Positions 57,676-64,000 of a stretch of 64,000 nt of DNA are shown here, piece by piece. The notes below the pieces were generated by a model that saw only the letters and a program-made list of their open reading frames with translations, was not told the origin of the DNA and did not search any database. The stretch is taken from NCBI GenBank assembly GCA_038503035.1, contig JAVSML010000042.1, positions 1 to 64,000 on the forward strand. The letters are read 5' to 3'. The translations under genes were made by a program, and so were the position numbers. Within the stretch, counting starts at the first letter, position 1; each line of letters begins with the position of its first letter. This DNA is from Crocodylus rhombifer (taxonomy: Eukaryota > Chordata > Crocodylia > Crocodylidae).

Positions 57676-58864
57676 TAGGCCTGTGTGACGTGGCTAGCAT
57701 TCACTTCGGATCCAGATTCGGCCGGGTTTTTTGTCCGTTCGTTTGTTTCTTTGTTTGTTTTTGGGGGGGCGCTGGGGCACAGTGATTCAATTCAGTGACT
57801 TGAATCGATGCCCTGAATCGATTCAGCCAAATCTGATTTCGGAGGTTCAGGTGGGGCCGAATCTGCTGAGTCTCCGAATCACACGGGCCCCATCCCCCCA
57901 CCCGCTCTCCTAGCCCCACCTGGCCCCAGCTCCTGGCTCTTTGGAAGAAAAAAAAGCCCCCACTCACCAGCTGCTGCCCCAGGCTGCATGGGGGGGGCTC
58001 TGTCATGAGCCCCCACAACCCTCCCCTGCTCCCCCAGCCCTGTTGTGGCTGCCCCAGCTCTGGCCCTTTTAAAACAAAACAAAAAACCAAAAAAAAACAA
58101 ACCAAAAAAAGTCCTCAGTTGCCGGTTCCTGCACAGCGGGGGACAATCCCTGCTTCCCCCCATTGCCCCATTGAGGCTGGCTGGTGGGGATGGGGAGTGG
58201 AGGAGGATGGGAAATGTGTACTTTTGCAATCTGGAAGTGTGGCAGTTGGGATAGGATGGGATGGGTGGGAAGGTTTGCTTCTGTGGTGGTTTGGACAGAA
58301 TAGTTGCAGGGAGGTATGTTGGGGTTTTCGGGCTTTGTTCAGGGATGCCACCTGGGGGGGCTCTGCACAAGCCTTCAGATGCCCTGACACTGCTGCAGGA
58401 GCTGGTGAGTGTGGGGTTTGTTTCTTTGTTTTGTGTGTTAAAGGGCCAGAGCTGGGGCAGGTGGGGCAGCCATGGGGGGGCTGGGAGAGTGGGGGGGTCA
58501 GGGTGCTCATGACAGAGCCCCTCATGCAGCATGAGGCAGCAGGAATTCCCCCCCCACCGGGCAGCACCCAATTAGTGGAGGCTTTTTTTTAAAAGGCCGG
58601 GAGCTGGGGTGGGCAGGGCAGCCATGGGAGTGGTGGGGGTTCCTTCCCCCTCCTCATGCCCCCCTCCTCTGGCCCCTAACTTACCAGCTTGGAGCCCAAA
58701 TCACCAAAGCTCTCCAAATCTTTTCCGAATCAATTCAGAGGCTTTAAATTGATTTAGACCTTTTAATTGGTCCCCTGATTCGTTTTGGATTTGGGGATTC
58801 AGCCATTGAATCGGGGCAAATCTCCTCCGAATCGAATCAGCACCCAAAGATTCGCACAGCCCTT
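57676..58864. mobile_element. hAT-like fold-back element (TAGGGCTGTGCGAA type) with captured flanking DNA
   Basis: The left end is taggcctgtgtgacg. The right end is ttcgcacagccctt, with reverse complement aagggctgtgcgaa. It is flanked by ctaagaac on both sides. Subterminal words gattcg, gaatcgatt and gattcag occur in both arms. GC-rich inner arms are also inverted (ccagctctggcccttttaaa near 58060 and tgttaaagggccagagctgg near 58436), so the element folds back on itself. The centre holds a near-identical copy of DNA from 56773-56948. No transposase frame; long open frames here are compositional. Confidence 0.82.
58171..58346 (+). repeat. 176-bp duplication, copy B, inside the hAT-like element
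   Basis: Copy of 56773-56948 in the same orientation, lying between the inverted arms of the element. Confidence 0.93.
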
Positions 58865-58872
58865 CTAAGAAC
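58865..58872 (+). repeat. 8-bp target-site duplication, right copy
   Basis: ctaagaac, identical to 57668-57675. Confidence 0.85.
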
Positions 58873-59152
58873 CACTTTTAAGGGCTTCATTCTAATTAGT
58901 TATCCTGTCTGTCTTCATTTTTCTGTTGTCAGGCTCATGGAGATCCTTTGGATGCTACAAGCCAGATGCATGTTTATCTAAATTTTAAGCTAATGTAACT
59001 TGTATGTTAGGGTTAAAATTTACTTTATGCTTTCTACCTCCTGTAAAGCTTTCCTCTACCCCTCTTGTCCACTATATATGGGTTCTAGTGTTGAAGCAAA
59101 CTCTACTTGGTGAATGACTTCCAGGCCAAAGAATTGTGCTAACCCAACTTTC

Positions 59153-59748
59153 ATAGAATCATAGAAGTCGGGTTGGAAGGGACCTTATAGATCTTCAAGT
59201 CCGACACTCTGTCAGGGCAGGAGGAAAAAAAACTGGGCTTAAATGATCCCAGCTAGGTGGGCATCAAGCCTCCTCTTAAAGACCCCCAGGGTAGGAGCCA
59301 GCACCACTTCCTTTGGATGCCCTGACTGTGAAGTAGTTCTTGCAGATGTCTAATTGAAACCTACTCTCCAACAACTTGTGGCCATTATTCCTTGTTATGC
59401 CAGGGGGCGCCAGAGGAAACAAGGGCTCTCCCAAACCCTTCTGGTCCCCCCAAGTGAGTTTATAGACTGTCACCAGGTCCCCCCTCAGTCTTCTCTTGTG
59501 AAGGCTGAACAGGTTCAGGTCCCGCAGTCCCTCATTGTAGGGTCTGCCCTGTAGTCCCCAGATCATGTGAGTCCTCTGGACCCTCTCCATGTTGTCCACA
59601 TCCCTCCTGAAGTGGGGCGCACAGAACTGGATGCAATACTCCAGCTGTGACCTGACCAGTGTTGCATAGACGGGGAGGATCACTTTCTTGGCACTACTTG
59701 AGATGCACCTGTGGAGGCACAACAAGGTCTGTCGTGCCTCCACAGGTG
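59153..59748 (-). mobile_element. CR1 3' fragment, minus strand, ORF2 C-terminus to tail
   Basis: The tail is at 59153 (catagaatcatagaagtcgg, reverse). The minus-strand frame covering 59276-59700 encodes LRDLNLFSLHKRRLRGDLVTVYKLTW, split here as LRDLNLFSLHKRR then RGDLVTVYK, and TLVRSQLEYCIQFCAPHFRRD. It is 5'-truncated at a hairpin (59706-59748). Confidence 0.85.
59706..59748. repeat. Perfect 15-bp inverted repeat at the CR1 5' junction
   Basis: cacctgtggaggcac (59706-59720), a 13-base loop, then gtgcctccacaggtg (59734-59748). The inner arm is normal CR1 coding text; the outer arm is its inverted copy. Confidence 0.88.
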
Positions 59749-61474
59749 AATGGGTTAATTGGACTGAAACCATATTGAAAAGCAAGGATGAAATGGTTTT
59801 GATCTTTATGCACTTAGTGTCTTTGGATTTTTTTTTTATGCCTGAATCATAAATAGCACTTGGAAGTTCCCTGGCTTGGCATAAAAACGTTCCAGGTGAG
59901 GCCACACAAACTAGAAAATGCACTTAGTGATATGTTGGCATTTTGACTTACTGGCAAAACCAACACTGTGGTTTACTATGAATTTCATTAAGTGCTGTAA
60001 AAACAAAACAAAACAAAACACCCTTATTTATAATACACAATTGTTTAGAGTGGCCAGCAGTAATTTGCCACACTGAGTAAGGAACGTGTGACTTGTTGTC
60101 ATAAGTGAGAAGCAGCTTATGGAGGAGTGTTGAGGTGGTGGAGAAAACTGGCCTTTGGCTCTGGATTTAGGACGGAGAGGCCTTGATCTGGGAGGCAGGG
60201 TGACCAGGAGAGAGAGAGAGGGACCTTTGTTACTCTCAAGTCTCTGCCTTTGTAATTTCCTTCCCTCCTGATGACTCTTGATCCGTGGCTGTCTCTGGCT
60301 AGTTGTTTCTTTGTGGTCACACTGTCCACGTACCGTGTCATCAGCACATTCCACATTCCAAGCCCATCACATGCGCATCTACTGATTTGGTCTTTCAGGC
60401 CTTTTCCTAATTTGGTCTGCTCCCCCAAAACCAGGACTCGGGGGGGGCCCCCTTGCTGCTTGGGGGCCTTGTCAGTTTGTTATCATGCTGAGCCATAACA
60501 CGAGATAGTCTGGGAACCACGGGAGTATGTATGCCCTTGTTGTGTTAGACAACCTTGAAGGCTGTGATCTCGTTTTGTGGCATGTCCCCTCAATTCTCAG
60601 GCTGTGTCCATCTGCCACCCTTGTTGTGTTGGACAACCTGTGTGCTTCCAGGGCCATGAGAAACTTTCTGTGTGAGACTCAGGCTCTTTAGAAATCAATT
60701 AACCCCTGCTGCCCATCTTAAGCCATTCTAATACATATATCTATACCTATAAGCCAATACCTAAAAAGGAAACCTTTGTCTAAGCCAACACTGGCAATAG
60801 AAACTATTGTTAGGATGAACTATACTGAGCTACGAGCAGTATCCAACCTGCTTCCATTGCATCCTAAATTCAGGAGCCCTGCAAAACTATGTGCAATGTC
60901 TTCCTAGTGTGAGTGCCTGGCTATCAAATCTGTAGATCCCCTTTGGACAATATGTAGGCCTGTGATTCTCTTTAAACTCTGAGGGGAAAAACCTCCTTCT
61001 GACATCCAGCGAGTAGCACTGTCAAAAGTTATCAATCTGTTGTCAACAGTAAGCAGGAAATGTCACTTTATGTATATCAGGCTGTGGTGAGTGTTTCTCA
61101 TCCCTCCTAGGTTGGATGCAAATACATGGGATACAGTTGAAGGATCCAACATGCTTGCAGGTGTTAAGCTTTCTAGCTGGCTCTGCTCTAGGTCTGTGGT
61201 CCAAGTACTAGTCTGCTGCAATTATATATTGCTTCATGACCAGCTTTATAGTTCTGCACACGTAAACTCTGCTGGAGCTTATTCAGCCATAAGTAAATCT
61301 AAAATGTACAGATCATTAGAGGAACTATTGACCCATTTACGTGTAGAATAAGCATAGATTAACTGGGAATGGATCAGTGCACTTTTATAGCATGAGATCA
61401 ATTGAGACTGAAGGATTTCTTGGGGAGCAGAGGGAAATTGCTAAAAATTGGACAAGGTAAGAGTACTTGGAGAT
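59749..61474. other. Non-coding intron sequence
   Basis: Includes (AAAAC)n near 60001 and a repeated phrase cccttgttgtgtt.gacaac at about 60534 and 60618, whose origin is unclear. No exon supported. Confidence 0.4.
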
Positions 61475-61543
61475 GGATTTGAGCAGGGGGTTGGACTAGA
61501 TGATGTCCCGAGGTCCTTTCCAACTCTAATTTTCTATGATTTG
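61475..61543 (+). mobile_element. CR1 3' tail fragment
   Basis: cagggggttggactagatga then aggtcctttccaactctaat and ttctatgatt is a CR1 3' end. Confidence 0.75.
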
Positions 61544-61679
61544 TGGGCCTGCGGGAGAGTTTTTAGAATCAGTGGAAACAACGTTTCTTTCTCTAGTCCT
61601 AACATCCGCTGAAGACTGAATAACTCCAAATGGTGAAATGAAAGGGGGGATGGGGTGAGCAGCTCTCCAGTGTTTAGAG

Positions 61680-62360
61680 CAGAGATGGGGAATTATTTTG
61701 GGCTCAAGGGCCACTGACGGAGATGCGGTGAGCTGTTGTGGGCTGGATCAACACTACCCTCTGGCTCTGCTCTGTGCTTGGCCGAGAAGCTGGGATGGGG
61801 CTGTGGGCGGGCAAGGAGTGGCATCTGGGGGGAGAATGGGCAGGTGGGGCTAGGGCTGGGATTGTGTGATGGGTTGGGCTGAGGCCAGGATTGTGGGGTG
61901 GTGACAGCATGGGGCCAAGGATCAGGGCCTGTCTATTTGTCCGTTCAAAATTGCCATGGGATCTAAGGCCCACCCAGTAAACTAGTAGCCCCCACAATAT
62001 GGGGATAGCGGATGAATGGAACAGCGGATTTCATGGGACAACTAAGGAAAAAACAGGATGGGGTGACGTGGGGGGTCAAAGGTTCAAAACATTAAAATAA
62101 GCTCCAGCCCCCACCTATCACCACCCCATGATCCTGGCCCTCCCTGCTTGTCCTGCTCCTGGATGCTGCTATGGCTGCTGGGAAGTGAGTCCTGCCACTG
62201 TCGCCCTAGCCTTGCTGCGTGCCCAGGGGTGCCGGGACTGGCCATGCATGCCACGACCTGGGCTGCCCCCCATATCTGGGCTGAGTGGGGCTGAGGGACC
62301 TGTTGTGGGATCCCTTGGTGGCCCAGAGATGGTCTGTGGGCCACATTTTGCCCACCCTTG
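61680..62360. mobile_element. hAT-like element (CAGGGATGGGCAA type) with 7/8 target duplication
   Basis: The left end is cagagatggggaattatttt. The right end is cacattttgcccacccttg, with reverse complement caagggtgggcaaaatgtg. Flanks are gtttagag (61672-61679) and gtttaaag (62361-62368), differing at one position. The interior is GC-rich with no transposase. It shares termini with 37735-38931. Confidence 0.8.
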
Positions 62361-62368
62361 GTTTAAAG

Positions 62369-63837
62369 AAAAGGGCTGCTCCAAGAACAGGTCTCATTAT
62401 ATGTCTCACATGTACTGCAGCCTGGATTCAGGCTGTGGTTAAGAGTGAGACTGACTTGTGATCTGGCTGTCTCCTCTACTGATCAGCATGCCAGTGCTGC
62501 TCTAAAGGCAACTTCTTGTCCCCTCGGCCTGGTTGGAAGGATAGAGAATGGCTTAGCATCAGTATTCAGAGCCTTTAACTACTGCCGCCACGAAGAGAAG
62601 GACATACTGTTCTGCCATCACTTAATGAGTTCCTGACTGAGTTAAACCATTATTAGGGACGCTGCAAGGACTATGTTTATATATGTCAGGTACGACTAGA
62701 TGATGATAATGGACTTGGTGCGTTAATCTTGTTACCCTCTGGGGGTAGTTTTTTTTTTTTTTTTTTGAACCAGTCTTCAACTGGAGTACAAGAGAAATGA
62801 GACGCTCTCAATTCCAACACGCCAGGAGGAAGTGCTACAAAAAAAAATTAATTGAAAATGTGTGTTCCAAGACTGAGCTATGGACCCTTTTTCTAATAGA
62901 TCTAGACTTAAATATTATTACTGAAATACTGGCAAATTCACACATCAATTTAAATTGTCTTACTGCATCTGTCAACATGCACCTAAAGCAATAATAAAGG
63001 CAGAATAGCTCCTCATAAATATCCAATGTCCTAATTATCAGAGCTCGACTTAACCCATGGCAGGGTAATTTTTTTTTTTAAAAAAGGGAGGTTATATATT
63101 TATTTATTCTTGCTATGAAAATGCATACTTTTTATTTGAAGAGTGACCGCAGCGTCGCAACTTTTGTGGCAAGTAGAGCGTGAAGCACTTTGTGAAAAAT
63201 ATGGTTAGGGAATATGAAGCCACTAAATAGTTTATCTTATTGGCAATGTACTAAGATAAAAGTATTAACATTAAATCTATCGGGTTCCTCTTCCCTCCTT
63301 CCAAACTGTTTTAATAATATAGAATTTGAAGGTCTGAAGAGAAATACAACACATCCGTTTTCCAATGTGCTTTGATAGAGGGAATATTATGAATTATGGA
63401 GTGTTTGCACTGGGGTTTAGAATGTCATCACTGTACGTCTCGAAGAATTGTTCTACAGTCTTGGAAGTTTGCAATTCATTGCTTTTTTAACAATGAATCA
63501 CCCCATCAAGATGGGCCAAAACCAGACTGTGGGAGCCAAGCCCCTATGGATTGCTTGGATGTTAGGATTTGAATCATCTCTACACCTGCTGTTTCTGTTC
63601 TGGGTTCCAGGTTGGATTTATACCCGATTCCTGTGCTGTTTACTGAGAGTCAAAACAGTGCTGTTGACATTCAGGTTACATTTAATGTTTCAGCCCATTT
63701 CTTTATTATGAAGCATGAATGTGCGTTGCTCTATTCCTTAGAGTAAAACTCTTTTGCTCACATGCATGCCGGCTGGTGCACAGGGAGCTTGACTTGTAGC
63801 TGTCTTATTTGTATTGTAGTAGAAGCTAACCTGACAG
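62369..63837. other. Non-coding intron sequence
   Basis: T-run at 62750-62766. aggtacgactagatgatgat near 62688 may be a decayed CR1 tail. No exon supported. Confidence 0.4.
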
Positions 63838-64000
63838 GCTAGGGACAGAAATTACACGCAAACCAGTTTAAGTAATCAGTAACTGGTTCAAATCTGTAAC
63901 AGAGCAGAAGTTCTGTGCACACAAACCACTTTCAAAATGGCCAAAACTAGTTTTAAGATAAACCTGGATGAATGTAGCATCAGACTTAACTGCTTTAGGT
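63838..64000. mobile_element. DNA-transposon-like repeat, second copy, cut by window end
   Basis: ggctagggacagaaattaca then aaaccagtttaagtaatcag, caaaatggccaaaactagtt and gtagcatcagacttaactg follow 16756-16915 closely in the same order and orientation. The two copies define one repeat family with a terminus of ctagggacagaa type. Confidence 0.7.

Larger units (their letters stand above)
21906..64000 (+). other. GPR39: GPR39 intron 1, 5' portion (at least 42 kb)
   Basis: No open frame downstream resembles TM6, TM7 or the C-tail of GPR39 on the + strand, so the intron is inferred to run past the end of the window. GPR39 is known to have one very large intron in mammals. The intron holds CR1, hAT-like, MIR and LTR-like repeats on both strands, listed separately. 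Confidence 0.75.

Noticed and set aside
57879..58592. Open frames of 195-230 residues on both strands
   Set aside because: They lie inside the GC-rich fold-back transposon and overlap in opposite strands; compositional artefact.
1..64000. CRISPR arrays, bacterial operons, phage or plasmid features, rRNA or tRNA genes
   Set aside because: None seen; the content is vertebrate nuclear DNA.

Overview
This window is vertebrate nuclear DNA. It has one recognisable cellular coding exon, very large non-coding stretches, abundant CR1-type LINEs on both strands, many non-autonomous DNA transposons with 8-bp target duplications, a MIR-type SINE, LTR-like sequence and a 10-base assembly gap. The CR1 and hAT mix, with a GPR39 clearly diverged from mammals, points to a sauropsid. 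A crocodilian is my best guess and a turtle is not excluded; this is inference from repeat style, not a database match.

The only host gene I can support is exon 1 of GPR39 (21038-21905, + strand), a rhodopsin-class receptor of the ghrelin/neurotensin family known as a zinc sensor. The exon encodes the N-terminus through TM5 and intracellular loop 3, then ends at a GTAAG splice donor. No sequence for TM6, TM7 or the C-tail was found downstream, so 21906-64000 is read as the 5' part of the long GPR39 intron. The first 20.5 kb is 5' flanking DNA.

Layout. 1-5162 is a nest of transposons: a hAT-like element (398-5010, perfect 8-bp duplication) carries subterminal tandem repeats and two CR1 insertions, and itself appears to sit inside another palindromic element. 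5634-6905 is a CR1 on the minus strand. 7-12 kb is mostly unassigned, with GC-rich low-complexity DNA near 8.6-9.4 kb and a small hAT at 11.6 kb. 12.5-19.1 kb is a cluster of CR1 pieces, one split by two later DNA-transposon insertions. 20.2-21.9 kb is the GPR39 promoter-proximal region and exon. The intron has long repeat-poor stretches (27-35 kb, 43-48 kb, 49-51 kb). These are interrupted by fold-back repeats (24.7 and 26.2 kb), CR1s (35.8-37.3 kb minus, 40.2-41.85 kb plus, 48.1-49.0 kb old minus, 59.15-59.75 kb minus), hAT elements (37.7, 42.9, 51.3, 51.7, 57.7 and 61.7 kb), a MIR (52.5 kb) and a probable solo LTR (53.8 kb).

No new gene system was found. The most unusual structures are three. 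The hAT-like element at 57676-58864 contains a 98% identical 176-bp copy of sequence lying 1.4 kb away. The 5-kb nest has exact target duplications. In GPR39, one of the two N-terminal zinc-binding histidines is replaced by tyrosine. CR1 open frames are all broken; the best preserved is the reverse transcriptase at 40.2-41.4 kb, which has a single in-frame amber codon.
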